Shown: positions 34,153-42,549 of the stretch, piece by piece
Position numbering within the stretch: the stretch's first letter is position 1
Layout: every line of letters begins with the position of its first letter
Source of the DNA: Carideicomes alvinocaridis
Lineage (GTDB): Bacteria > Pseudomonadota > Alphaproteobacteria > Rhodobacterales > Rhodobacteraceae
Direction of reading: 5' to 3'
Assembly (NCBI GenBank): GCA_005473895.2
Contig: SRJI02000008.1
Location: 62,001-126,000 of the forward strand
Length of the DNA stretch: 64,000 bases
Position numbers and translations under genes: made by a program
Notes under the pieces: generated by a model
Seen by the model: the letters and a program-made list of their open reading frames with translations, nothing else
Database searches by the model: none
Told to the model about the DNA's origin: nothing

Positions 34153-35325
34153 ATGTCGATCCGCACGGCCGGGCGGGGTCTTTCCCCACCCGGCCTGCTT
34201 TTTGCGATGCTCGGCGCGGCGGCGCTGGCCTTGCCCTTCATGACGCTGTCGCCGAACCGGATCGTCTCGGGGCAGGGCGTGGCGGCCTGGGCAGTAGCGG
34301 CGCCGGGGATCGCCCTGCCGGGGCTGGCCGCGGTGCTGGCGGGGCTGGTGCTGGGCCTTGCGGCCGCCTACCCCAAGCTGCGGCTGGCCGGCGCGCTGGC
34401 CGGGCTGGCAGGGCTGCTCTGGCTGCTGAGCCAGGGGGCGGCCGCGCTGCTCGACGGCGCGGGAGAGTATGCGCGGGTCTCGCCCGCTGCCGGGTTCTGG
34501 TGCCTCGGGCTGGTACTGATGCTGCAGGTGGCCGATGCGATGGCGACGCTGCGCCCCGGGCCGGGGCTGCGGGCGCTGCTGCTTGCGGCCTTTCTCGCCG
34601 TGCTGGCCGCGATCCTGTGGTCCGGACTGCTGTCCGACCTGTCGGTGATGGTGGAATATGCCAGCCGCGCCCGCGCCTTCCGCGACGCCACCCTGCGGCA
34701 CCTCGGCCTGGCCTTCGGCTCGCTGGCCGCTGCCGGGGTGATCGGCTTTCCGCTGGGCATCCTGTGCCACCGCCAAGCGACTTTGCGCGGGGCGACGTTG
34801 CCGGTGCTGAGCTTTCTCCAGACCATTCCGTCGCTCGCCATGTTCGGCCTGATGATTCCCATCCTCGGCTGGGTCGGGGCCACCTTTCCCGCGGCGCGGG
34901 CGGTGGGCATCGCGGGGATCGGCTTTGCCCCCGCCTTCCTGGCCCTGGTGCTCTATTCGCTGCTGCCGGTGGTGGCCAACACGGTGGCGGGCCTTGCCTC
35001 CACCCCTCCCGCCGCGCTGGAAGCGGCGCGGGGCATGGGCATGACCGCCGGCCAGCGCCTGTGGCAGGTGGAGCTGCCGCTGGGCCTGCCGGTGATCCTT
35101 GCCGGGCTGCGCATCGTGCTGGTGCAGAACGTGGGGCTCGCGGTGATTGCCGGGCTGATCGGCGGCGGCGGCTACGGCACTTTCGTCTTCCAGGGGCTGA
35201 ACCAGACCGCGACCGACCTCATCCTGCTGGGCGCCCTGCCGACAGTGCTGCTGGCGCTGGTCGCGGCCATCGTGATGGATATCCTCGTCGAACTTGCCCG
35301 ACGCACGCCGGAGACCACCCCATGA
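34153..35325 (+). CDS. ABC transporter permease (YehY type)
   Basis: A 390-residue permease. About 170 N-terminal residues form several extra transmembrane helices, as in YehY. The core BPD_transp_1 domain follows (HLGLAFGSLAAAGVIGFPLG onward), with the EAA-loop ALEAARGMGMTAGQRLWQVE that contacts the ATPase. It starts 11 bases after the substrate-binding protein and overlaps the ATPase start by four bases. Confidence 0.9.
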   Translation: MSIRTAGRGLSPPGLLFAMLGAAALALPFMTLSPNRIVSGQGVAAWAVAAPGIALPGLAAVLAGLVLGLAAAYPKLRLAGALAGLAGLLWLLSQGAAALLDGAGEYARVSPAAGFWCLGLVLMLQVADAMATLRPGPGLRALLLAAFLAVLAAILWSGLLSDLSVMVEYASRARAFRDATLRHLGLAFGSLAAAGVIGFPLGILCHRQATLRGATLPVLSFLQTIPSLAMFGLMIPILGWVGATFPAARAVGIAGIGFAPAFLALVLYSLLPVVANTVAGLASTPPAALEAARGMGMTAGQRLWQVELPLGLPVILAGLRIVLVQNVGLAVIAGLIGGGGYGTFVFQGLNQTATDLILLGALPTVLLALVAAIVMDILVELARRTPETTP

Positions 35326-36257
35326 TCGAGATCGACGCCATCACCAAGTGCTATGACGGGCAGCCTGCGGTGGACGCCGTGTCGATGACCGTCGAGAGCG
35401 GTACGATCACCGCCATCGTCGGCACGTCGGGCTCCGGCAAGACGACGCTGCTGCGGATGATCAACCGGCTGGTCGAGCCGAGCTCGGGCGAGGTGCGGAT
35501 CAACGGACAGTCCACGCGCGAGGAAAAGCCCCACCTGCTGCGCCGGCGCATCGGCTACGCGATCCAGGGGCACGGGCTGTTCCCGCACCAGACGGTGGCC
35601 CGCAACATCGGCACCGTGCCGCGCCTGCTGGGCTGGTCGAAGGACAAGGTGCGCGAGCGGGTGGACGAGCTGCTGCGGCTGTTCTCCATGGAGCCCGAGG
35701 AGTTCCGCGACCGCTACCCGGCCGAGCTGTCGGGCGGGCAGCAGCAGCGGGTCGGCGTGGCAAGGGCGCTGGCCTCGCGGCCGGACCTGCTGCTGATGGA
35801 CGAACCCTTCGGCGCGCTGGACCCGATCATCCGCACCCGCGCGCAGGAGGATCTGCGCCAGATCCAGCAAAAGCTGGGCTCCACCATCATGCTGGTCACC
35901 CACGACATGGAAGAGGCGATCCGCCTGGGCGACCGGGTGGCGGTGATGGACGGGGGCAAGCTGGTGCAATACGGCACCCCGGCCGAGATCATCGCCGAAC
36001 CGGCCTCGGATTTCGTGGCGCATATGGTGGGCGACGTGGAGCGGCCGCTGCGGCTGCTGTCGCTGCTGCCGCTGGGCGACCTGGTGGAGGAGGGCGAGGC
36101 CGAGGGAGAGCCGCTGCCCGCCGAGGCCAGCCTGCGCGAGGCGCTGTCGGCCTGCCTGTGGAACGGGAAACAGGCCGTGCCGGTGGAGCGGGACGGAAAG
36201 GTCGTCGGCCGCGTGACGCTTGACGCGATCCGGGCCAGGGCGGGGCATCACGGATGA
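35322..36257 (+). CDS. ABC transporter ATP-binding protein (YehX/OpuCA type)
   Basis: A 311-residue ATPase: Walker A GTSGSGKTT (near residue 34), Q-loop YAIQGHGLFPHQTVARNIG, signature LSGGQQQRVGVARAL, Walker B LLLMDEPFGALDP and the H-loop VTHDMEEA. The last 60 or so residues are a short remnant of the CBS-like regulatory region seen in OpuA/OpuC ATPases (VPVERDGKVVGRVTLDAIRA). ATGA overlaps join it to both permease genes. Confidence 0.93.
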   Translation: MIEIDAITKCYDGQPAVDAVSMTVESGTITAIVGTSGSGKTTLLRMINRLVEPSSGEVRINGQSTREEKPHLLRRRIGYAIQGHGLFPHQTVARNIGTVPRLLGWSKDKVRERVDELLRLFSMEPEEFRDRYPAELSGGQQQRVGVARALASRPDLLLMDEPFGALDPIIRTRAQEDLRQIQQKLGSTIMLVTHDMEEAIRLGDRVAVMDGGKLVQYGTPAEIIAEPASDFVAHMVGDVERPLRLLSLLPLGDLVEEGEAEGEPLPAEASLREALSACLWNGKQAVPVERDGKVVGRVTLDAIRARAGHHG

Positions 36258-36988
36258 AGTGGGGCGCGATCCTGCGGCTGGTCCTGGTCCTGCTGCTGCT
36301 GGCCCTGGTGCTGCGGCCGGGCTGGTTCACGCCGGTCTTCGCGCCGCTGGCGCCGGCCGGCGGGCCGGTGATCTACCAGCGCAGCTCGCTCCTGTCGCTG
36401 TCGCTCAGCCACCTCGGCCTGGTCGCCGCGGCCTCGGGGGCGGCGACGCTGATCGCGGTGACGCTGGCGGTGCTGGTGACCCGGCCCGCGGGCACGGCGT
36501 TCCGCCCGCTGTCGCGCACGATCACCAACATGGGCCAGACATTTCCGCCGGTCGCCGTGCTGGCGCTGGCCGTGCCCGCGCTGGGCTTCGGCGCCGGGCC
36601 GACGCTGGTGGCGCTCTTCCTCTACGGGCTGCTGCCGATCTTCGAGAACGCGATGACCGCGCTGTCGACCCTGCCGCCCGCGACGATCGAGGCGGCGCGC
36701 GGGATCGGGCTGAATCGCTGGCAGCGGCTGACACGGGTGGAGCTGCCGCTGGCCTTCCCGGTCATCCTCGCGGGGATCCGGCTTTCGGTGGTGATCGCGC
36801 TGGGCACGGCGACGATCGGCTCCACCGTGGCGGCGCGGACCCTGGGCGAGGTGATCATCGCGGGTCTGCTGACCAACAACACCGCCTTCGTCCTGCAGGG
36901 CGGGCTGATCGTGGGGCTGTTCGCGGTGCTGATCTACGACGCGCTGAGCCAGCTGGAATCGCGGGTCTCCCGCCGGCTCGGCCGCTGA
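36254..36988 (+). CDS. ABC transporter permease (YehW type)
   Basis: A 244-residue second permease with a BPD_transp_1 core: SLSLSHLGLVAAASGAATLI, TNMGQTFPPVAVLALAVPA, and the EAA-loop TIEAARGIGLNRWQRLTRVE. One N-terminal helix precedes the core. Together with the larger permease it would form the heterodimeric channel, giving the complete Z-Y-X-W gene order known from the enterobacterial yehZYXW operon. Confidence 0.92.
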   Translation: MKWGAILRLVLVLLLLALVLRPGWFTPVFAPLAPAGGPVIYQRSSLLSLSLSHLGLVAAASGAATLIAVTLAVLVTRPAGTAFRPLSRTITNMGQTFPPVAVLALAVPALGFGAGPTLVALFLYGLLPIFENAMTALSTLPPATIEAARGIGLNRWQRLTRVELPLAFPVILAGIRLSVVIALGTATIGSTVAARTLGEVIIAGLLTNNTAFVLQGGLIVGLFAVLIYDALSQLESRVSRRLGR

Positions 36989-37327
36989 GCCTGTAGCGGG
37001 CGCTGTCCCTCCGGGCGGTATGTCACGGGCGATGTGCCGAACCGGCATTTCCCGACGAGGGGTCGTCGTCGCGGCGATGCCCCGCACGGTCGGCGGGGGC
37101 GTCGAGAGCCATGAGGACGATGTCGGTTCTTCCCGTGGGCGAGGCGGGCGGCCGGACCTGGAAGGCAGCGCGGTTGCGCGGGTCCCGGGCGGAGGGTGGC
37201 ACATCCGCCGGTCAATACTTGACAATATAACTCGGAAAACTGAAACAGACAGCAGCCCCGCGCCCTGGCCGTGTTCCGTGTCCGGGCGTTTCGCCAGCGA
37301 ATCGTATCTGTTTCCCGAGGAAATCCC
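36989..37327 (+). promoter_or_regulatory. Gap before the beta-propeller gene, with a palindromic operator candidate
   Basis: No gene was found in these 339 bases. At 37212-37224 lies a perfect 13-base palindrome, GTCAA-TAC-TTGAC. Its right half is the start of a consensus -35 box, TTGACA (37220-37225), and TATAAC (37227-37232), a near-consensus -10 box, follows immediately. No partner box at ideal spacing was found for either, so the exact promoter is unclear. The stretch is AT-rich compared with its surroundings. Given the iron-related genes downstream, an iron-responsive repressor site is a reasonable guess only. Confidence 0.45.
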
Positions 37328-38695
37328 ATGGCTTACACCTTCCAGTCGCGGCGCAACGCCCTGGCGCTGTCGCTTTCGCTCCTGCTGGCCTCGACGGCCG
37401 TGCTTCACGCCGAAACCGCCTTCGACCGACCCGCGGCCTATTCCGGTTCCGTCCGGTTCTCCGGGCCGGAGGGCGCGCCGATCCATGCCGGCTCCAGGGT
37501 CACGATCGAGGGCCGCGGCTTTGGTCCCGGCCAGAAGGTGACCCTGACGCGCGGCGAGACCCGGCTGTCCGGGGACGGGCTCGTCGCCGATGACGAGGGT
37601 GCGTTCCGCGTAACCATCGAGCTGCCCGCGGAGGCGGCGCTCGGGCTGCATCCCGTTGTGGTCCGGACCGACGCCCCTGACAGTGCCGGGGTCGAAGAGC
37701 TCAAGGTCTCGCCCGAGATCCCGCTGTCCGGCGAAGAGCAGTTCGACATCACCCGCGTGCGGCTGGTGCCGGGCCTCTACCAGAGCGCCTATTCCGAGGC
37801 GGCCGGTGCGCTGTTCGTGGCCGCCGCCACGCGCGAAAGCTCCCGCCTGCTCAAGCTCGATCCCGAGACGCTGGACCTCCTGGCCGAGGTCGATCCCGCC
37901 GAGGCCGAGGGCGGGGCCTTCCGGCTTTTCGGGGTGGCGGTGGACGACGCCCACGGCAATGTCTGGGTCACCAACACCGTCAACGGCAGCGCCGCGGTCT
38001 ATGCCCAGTCCGACCTGTCGCTGGTCAGGCAGCTCCCCGAGGACTCCGTGCCGAAGCCGCGCGACGTGGTGGTCGACGCGACCCGCAACCGCGCCTATCT
38101 GAGCTCGCCCTCCTCCAGCACGATCACGGTCTTCGACACCGAGACGCTCGAGCCCGTCGAAGCGATCGAGATTCCCAGTGCCCTGCGCCGGCAGGAGTTC
38201 CGCGCCATGAGCCTGGCGCTGGACGAGGCCGGGGGCCAGCTCTACGCGGTTTCGCTGGGCACGCCCGAAGTGGCCCGGGTGGACCTGGCGACGGGCGAGC
38301 CTACGATTTTCGCTCTGCCCGGCACCGCCCGCGCCTCGGGCGTGGATTTCGATCCCCAGACCGGCCGCATCTTCGTGGCCTCGCAGGGCAGCGACGACGT
38401 GATCGCGCTGGACGGCGAGAGCGGCGAGGTCCTGTATGACACGGCCGTCGGCGCGGGCACGCTGAACGTCGCCTTCGATCCGGTGACCGGGCATCTCTAT
38501 GCCTCGAACCGGGCCTCGGACACGGTGACGGTGCTGGATGCCGCGAGCGGGGAGATCGTGGCCAATCTCGACGGGCTGTCCTATCCGAACCACGTGGAGG
38601 TCGGGCCAGACGGTGTCGTCTGGTCGGTCAACAAGTCGCGCGGGCCGGGGGACGCGGAGGGCGATCACGTCACCCGCATCGCGCCCCGCGACTGA
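37328..38695 (+). CDS. YncE-like secreted beta-propeller protein
   Basis: A 455-residue exported protein: signal peptide (residues 1-28, cleavage near LHAETA), an immunoglobulin-like domain (about 35-130, GSRVTIEGRGFGPGQKVTLT), and a seven-bladed YVTN/NHL-type propeller with repeats such as LFGVAVDDAHGNVWVTNTVN and RDVVVDATRNRAYLSSPSS. E. coli YncE is a periplasmic propeller regulated by iron. The position here, beside a ferric-siderophore importer, supports a role in iron uptake, but no binding site can be read from the sequence. Confidence 0.8.
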   Translation: MAYTFQSRRNALALSLSLLLASTAVLHAETAFDRPAAYSGSVRFSGPEGAPIHAGSRVTIEGRGFGPGQKVTLTRGETRLSGDGLVADDEGAFRVTIELPAEAALGLHPVVVRTDAPDSAGVEELKVSPEIPLSGEEQFDITRVRLVPGLYQSAYSEAAGALFVAAATRESSRLLKLDPETLDLLAEVDPAEAEGGAFRLFGVAVDDAHGNVWVTNTVNGSAAVYAQSDLSLVRQLPEDSVPKPRDVVVDATRNRAYLSSPSSSTITVFDTETLEPVEAIEIPSALRRQEFRAMSLALDEAGGQLYAVSLGTPEVARVDLATGEPTIFALPGTARASGVDFDPQTGRIFVASQGSDDVIALDGESGEVLYDTAVGAGTLNVAFDPVTGHLYASNRASDTVTVLDAASGEIVANLDGLSYPNHVEVGPDGVVWSVNKSRGPGDAEGDHVTRIAPRD

Positions 38696-38718
38696 GGCGT
38701 CCCGGCGAGGCGGGGGAA

Positions 38719-38776
38719 GAGGGGCTCTGCCCCTCGGCCTTCGGCCTCACCCCGCCATATTTACGGACCGAAGAAG
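38719..38776. repeat. Dispersed intergenic element, copy 6
   Basis: Hairpin GAGGGGC-TCT-GCCCCTC (38719-38735), then CACCCCGCCATATTTA, CGGACCGAAGAAG. It lies between the convergent beta-propeller and cytochrome b561 genes. Confidence 0.72.
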
Positions 38777-38814
38777 CGGGGGGCCTGCGCCCTGTTCCGG
38801 AGCGGGCTCTTGGC

Positions 38815-39357
38815 TCAGCGGCGGCCGGCCATGCGGGCGAGCGTGCCGTCGCACCAGTGGAGCGCGTGGATGAGCGCCATGACGACATGGCCGAGGATCA
38901 GCGCCGTCAGCGCCCAGGCCAGTTCGCCGTGGAGCCGGTCGGCGAGGGTGGTGGCCCAGGCGATCTCGGTCTCGCGCGCCGGGAAGACCGGCAGGCCCCA
39001 GGGGGCGAAGGCGCGGGTGTTGCCCCAGGCGCGCAGCAGGCCGAGCGCGGGAACGGCGACCATCAGCGCGTAGAGCAGGACATGGCCGGCCCGCGTGGCG
39101 CGGGCGAGGGGGCCGCGCCCGTGGCCGGGGCGGCGGCGGCGCTGGGCCAGGGCCCAGAGGAGGCGGGCGGCGATCAGCACGAAGAGCGTGGCGCCCAGCG
39201 GTTGGTGGAGGCCCACGAAGAGGCTCACCACCGGCATGCGACCGAGCGCGAGGCGCAGCACCATGCCGAGGATCTGCCACAGGATCAGCGCGGCGATCCC
39301 CCAGTGCAGCGCGCGGGTGATCCAGCCGTAGGTCTCGGGGTTGTCACGCCAGGGCAT
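38815..39357 (-). CDS. Cytochrome b561-type membrane protein
   Basis: A 180-residue four-helix membrane protein of the prokaryotic b561 family. Candidate heme-b ligands are the histidines in ITRALHWGIAAL (helix 1), LFVGLHQPLGATL (helix 2), RAGHVLLYALM (helix 3) and HGELAWALTALILGHVVMALIH (helix 4). Such proteins move electrons from quinol and, near siderophore genes, may help reduce ferric iron; that is inference. The ATG at 39357 has GGAGG six bases before it; an upstream ATG (39378) lies inside the ATPase gene end. It is the last gene of the minus-strand transporter operon. Confidence 0.85.
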   Translation of the reverse strand: MPWRDNPETYGWITRALHWGIAALILWQILGMVLRLALGRMPVVSLFVGLHQPLGATLFVLIAARLLWALAQRRRRPGHGRGPLARATRAGHVLLYALMVAVPALGLLRAWGNTRAFAPWGLPVFPARETEIAWATTLADRLHGELAWALTALILGHVVMALIHALHWCDGTLARMAGRR

Positions 39358-40183
39358 CGCCGGCCTCCGTCCTGTCATGGGCCTTGGCCGGCCCGTCCAC
39401 CATCACCATGAGCCGCCCCTGCGAGCAGCGCTCGACCCGGGCGTTGACGCCGTAGACCTCTGCGAGGCGGGCGGGGGTCACCACCGCCTCGGGCGGGCCG
39501 CTGGCGGCGAGGCGGCCCCCGTCCAGCAGGACCATCCGGTCGGCCCATTGCGCGGCCAGCGCGAGGTCGTGCAGCACCGCGATCACGATGCGCCCCTCTC
39601 GGGCGAGCGCCCGGGCCTCCGACAGCAGGTGGTATTGCCGCCCGAGGTCCAGCGCCGAGGTCGGCTCGTCCAGCAGCAGCAGCCGCGGGTCGCGCACCAT
39701 GGCCTGGGCCAGCGCCACCGCCTGCAGCTGCCCGCCGGAGAGCGCGGTGAGCGGGCGGAGCGCAAGGAAGGCGAGGCCGAAGCGGTCCAGCACCGCCAGC
39801 GCATGGGCTTCGGCCGCGCGGCCGCGCAGGGTGCCGCCGGCGATCCCGCCGCCCGCGTTCATCGCCACCAGCAGCGCATCGAGCACCGGCAGCGCGCTGC
39901 GCCCCTCGGGCCGCTGCGGCATGAAGCCGATGCGGGCCGCGCGCCCGGCCCGGGACAGGCGGTGCAGGTCCTGCCCGTCGAGCGTGATTTGCCCCCGAGA
40001 CGGAAGAAGCCCGGCGGCGGCGCGCAGCAGCGTGGATTTGCCCGCCGCGTTGGGGCCGGCGATCACCGCCAGCTCGCCGGAGGCGAAGGGGGGCAGGTCG
40101 AGCGCCTCGATCACCGCCCGCTTGCCACGCGCGACGTGGAGCCCCACGATCTGCAGCCCCTCTCCGGACGTCACGGCGCTCAT
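39344..40183 (-). CDS. Ferric-siderophore ABC transporter ATP-binding protein
   Basis: A 279-residue FecE/FhuC-type ATPase: Walker A GPNAAGKST, signature LSGGQLQAVALAQAM, Walker B RLLLLDEPTSALDL, H-loop VLHDLALAAQWAD. ALDLGRQ and the closing ASGPPEAVVTPARLAEVYGV are typical of iron-siderophore and cobalamin importers. It shares an ATGA with the permease stop, and its 3' end overlaps the b561 gene. Confidence 0.92.
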   Translation of the reverse strand: MSAVTSGEGLQIVGLHVARGKRAVIEALDLPPFASGELAVIAGPNAAGKSTLLRAAAGLLPSRGQITLDGQDLHRLSRAGRAARIGFMPQRPEGRSALPVLDALLVAMNAGGGIAGGTLRGRAAEAHALAVLDRFGLAFLALRPLTALSGGQLQAVALAQAMVRDPRLLLLDEPTSALDLGRQYHLLSEARALAREGRIVIAVLHDLALAAQWADRMVLLDGGRLAASGPPEAVVTPARLAEVYGVNARVERCSQGRLMVMVDGPAKAHDRTEAGDALA

Positions 40184-41217
40184 GCCGGGGCCCCCCGGCG
40201 CAGGACCAGCAGGAAGAAGATCGGCAGGCCGACGAGCGAGGTCACGATGCCCACCGGCAGCAGGATGCCCGGCACCAGCAGCTTCGAGGCGATGGAGGCC
40301 AAAGACATCAGCAGCGCGCCCGCGAAGAGGCTCGCGGGCAGCAGGAAGCGGTGATCCTCGCCCACCGCCATGCGCGCGATATGCGGGCCCGCGAGCCCGA
40401 CGAAACCGATGACGCCGACCATCGACACCGAGGCGGCGGCCAGCACGGAGACGCGCAGCAGCGTCCAGCGCCGGAGCCGCGCCACGTCCAGCCCGAAGCC
40501 CTGCGCCTGGTCGGTCCCGAGCCTGAGCGCCGTCAGCTTCCAGGCCGCGGCGAGCGAGAAGGGCAGGCAGAGCGCCAGCGCCAGCGCCACCACGCCGATC
40601 CCCTCCCAGCGGGCATTGGCGAGGCTGCCCATGGTCCAGAAGACCAGCTGTTGCAGCGCATCGGGCGCGGCCACGAATTGCACCAGCGCCAGCAGGGCCG
40701 CGGCGGTGAAGTTGACCGCGATGCCCAGCAGGATCACCACCTCGGTGCCGCCGCCCCGGATCGCCGAGGCCAGTTGCAGCAGCCCGAGCGCGCCGAGGGC
40801 GAAGAGGAAGGCATTGGCCGGAACCGCCCAGATCGGCGGCAGGCCGGGGAGGGTCAGCCCCAGCACGATGGCGAGGCCGGCGCCAAGCGCGGCGGAGGCG
40901 GAGACGCCGAGGGTGAAGGGCTCGGCCAGCGGGTTGTCGAGCACGGTCTGCATCTCGGCCCCGGAGAGCGACAGCGCGGCGCCCACCAGCAGCGCCATCA
41001 CCGCGACCGGCAGGCGCACCTGCCAGACGATCACGCCGGTGCCGCGGGCCACGTCCTCGCTGCCGGCGAGCGCGCGCAGCACCTCGCCCATGGGCAGGCC
41101 GGAGGGGCCGGACATGAGGTCGGCCAGTACCGAGAGCAGCGCGGCCAGACCGGTCAGCGCCACCAGCGCCGCCCGACGCCGGAGCCGCCTGCGCCGTTGC
41201 GCCAGAAGGTCGGTCAT
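40180..41217 (-). CDS. Ferric-siderophore ABC transporter permease (FecCD family)
   Basis: A 345-residue permease with about ten helices and FecCD signatures: LPMGEVLRALAGS, RLPVAVMALLVGAALSLSGAEMQ, NPLAEPFTLGVSASAALGA, and the ATPase-contact region GVIGFVGLAGPHIARM. There is a single permease gene, so it would act as a homodimer. The start at 41217 makes a four-base ATGA overlap with the substrate-binding protein stop; an ATG at 41232 is also possible. Confidence 0.93.
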   Translation of the reverse strand: MTDLLAQRRRRLRRRAALVALTGLAALLSVLADLMSGPSGLPMGEVLRALAGSEDVARGTGVIVWQVRLPVAVMALLVGAALSLSGAEMQTVLDNPLAEPFTLGVSASAALGAGLAIVLGLTLPGLPPIWAVPANAFLFALGALGLLQLASAIRGGGTEVVILLGIAVNFTAAALLALVQFVAAPDALQQLVFWTMGSLANARWEGIGVVALALALCLPFSLAAAWKLTALRLGTDQAQGFGLDVARLRRWTLLRVSVLAAASVSMVGVIGFVGLAGPHIARMAVGEDHRFLLPASLFAGALLMSLASIASKLLVPGILLPVGIVTSLVGLPIFFLLVLRRGAPA

Positions 41218-42395
41218 TGCGCCACCCACCATGTGCCGTGGAGCGGGACGGGGGAGAAGCGGCGCTCGAACTCGGCCATGGTTGCCTCTGGGTCGAGATC
41301 GGCGAAGAGGTCGGGGTGGAAGCGCTTGGCCAGGTGTTCGATCAGCGCCACGTGGAAGGGGTTGTCGTTGAAAAGGTGCCAGAAGCCCGTGGCGCGGCCC
41401 TCCGCCACCGCGCGCAGCCCGGCAAGGCCGGGGTCGGAGAGGAGCGCGTCGAAGCTCTCGGTCGCGGTGGCCTCGTCCACGCCCGCGCCCAGCACCAGGC
41501 CGCCGCGGGGCGCCATGTGGGTGCCGCCGGTGGCAAGGAACACGTCCGGATCCGCGGCCAGCAGGTTCTCGAGCCCGACATTGCCCATGACGCCCGGCAC
41601 CGCCTCGCGTCCGATATTGTGCCCGCCCGCCGCCTCGATGAAGGCGTCGAAGACCCCGCGCCCCACCGTGGCGCAGCAGGCGCCCGGCGCCGCGTGGACC
41701 TGCACGAAGACGCGGGGCGCTTCGGGCGCGGCCTTGGCCAGCCGGTCGCGGATCGTTGCAAGGTGGTCGTCGTAGAATGTGATGAATTCCTCCGCGCGCG
41801 CCTCGGACCCGGTGAGGGTGCCGATGAGGCGCAGGCTCGTCACCGTGTTCTCCAGCGGGTGGGTGAAGAAATCGACGAAGGCCACGGGGATGCCCGCGGC
41901 CTCAAGCTGTTGCAGCGGGCGGGTCATGTTCGGGTCGGTGAAATCGACGAGGCTCAGCAGCACCAGGTCGGGGTCGAGCGCGATGGTGCTTTCGACCGAG
42001 AGCTGGCGGTTGCCGGCGCCGACGGGGGCGATCTGCTCCACCGCCGGGAAGGCTTCGGCATAGGCTGCGCGGGTGGCGGGGTCGAGCCCCTTGTCCTGCC
42101 GCCATCCGGCGACCAGGGCCACCGGGTCCTCGTGCAGGATCCCCAGCACGGCGAGGTGGCGGCCCTCGCCCAGCACGATGCGGTGCGCGGGGGCGTCGAG
42201 CGTAACTTCGCGGCCGGTGACGTCGGTGGCGGTGACCTCGGCCGTGGCGGGCAGGGCGAGGGCGGCCAGCGCGACGAGGGCGAGAAGGAGCCGCGCGACG
42301 GAATGCCGGACCCGGCCGTGGCGTGGCTGGACGGCCCTCCGGAGGTGAGAGTGGGGGGCGGCGTGGTTTGCCGGGGCGCACCCTGCGAAGCGCAT
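41214..42395 (-). CDS. Ferric-siderophore substrate-binding protein
   Basis: A class III periplasmic-binding protein (TroA/FepB-like) with two lobes joined by a long helix. Visible parts are EVTATDVTGREVTLDAPAHR at the mature N-terminus, LDPDLVLLSLVDF, and GGHNIGREAVPGVMGNVGLE. The start is uncertain: the signal-peptide core SVARLLLALVALAALALPATA lies about 27 residues after the ATG at 42395, an unusually long n-region. The next ATG upstream (42455) is no better, and none of them has a good ribosome-binding site. It heads the minus-strand transporter operon and is divergent from the esterase gene. Confidence 0.85.
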   Translation of the reverse strand: MRFAGCAPANHAAPHSHLRRAVQPRHGRVRHSVARLLLALVALAALALPATAEVTATDVTGREVTLDAPAHRIVLGEGRHLAVLGILHEDPVALVAGWRQDKGLDPATRAAYAEAFPAVEQIAPVGAGNRQLSVESTIALDPDLVLLSLVDFTDPNMTRPLQQLEAAGIPVAFVDFFTHPLENTVTSLRLIGTLTGSEARAEEFITFYDDHLATIRDRLAKAAPEAPRVFVQVHAAPGACCATVGRGVFDAFIEAAGGHNIGREAVPGVMGNVGLENLLAADPDVFLATGGTHMAPRGGLVLGAGVDEATATESFDALLSDPGLAGLRAVAEGRATGFWHLFNDNPFHVALIEHLAKRFHPDLFADLDPEATMAEFERRFSPVPLHGTWWVAQ

Positions 42396-42549
42396 GGGGG
42401 AGCGACGGGGGCGCAGGCTCTCGCGCCGGAGCGGGATCGGGGCGGTAAGGAGCATGGGGCTATCCGTGGCTGGCCCGGCGGCGGTTGCCATCCGGGGCGG
42501 GGGCTTCTAGGTGAGGGCGAGCACAGGACGGAGCAGGAGAGCAGCGCCC

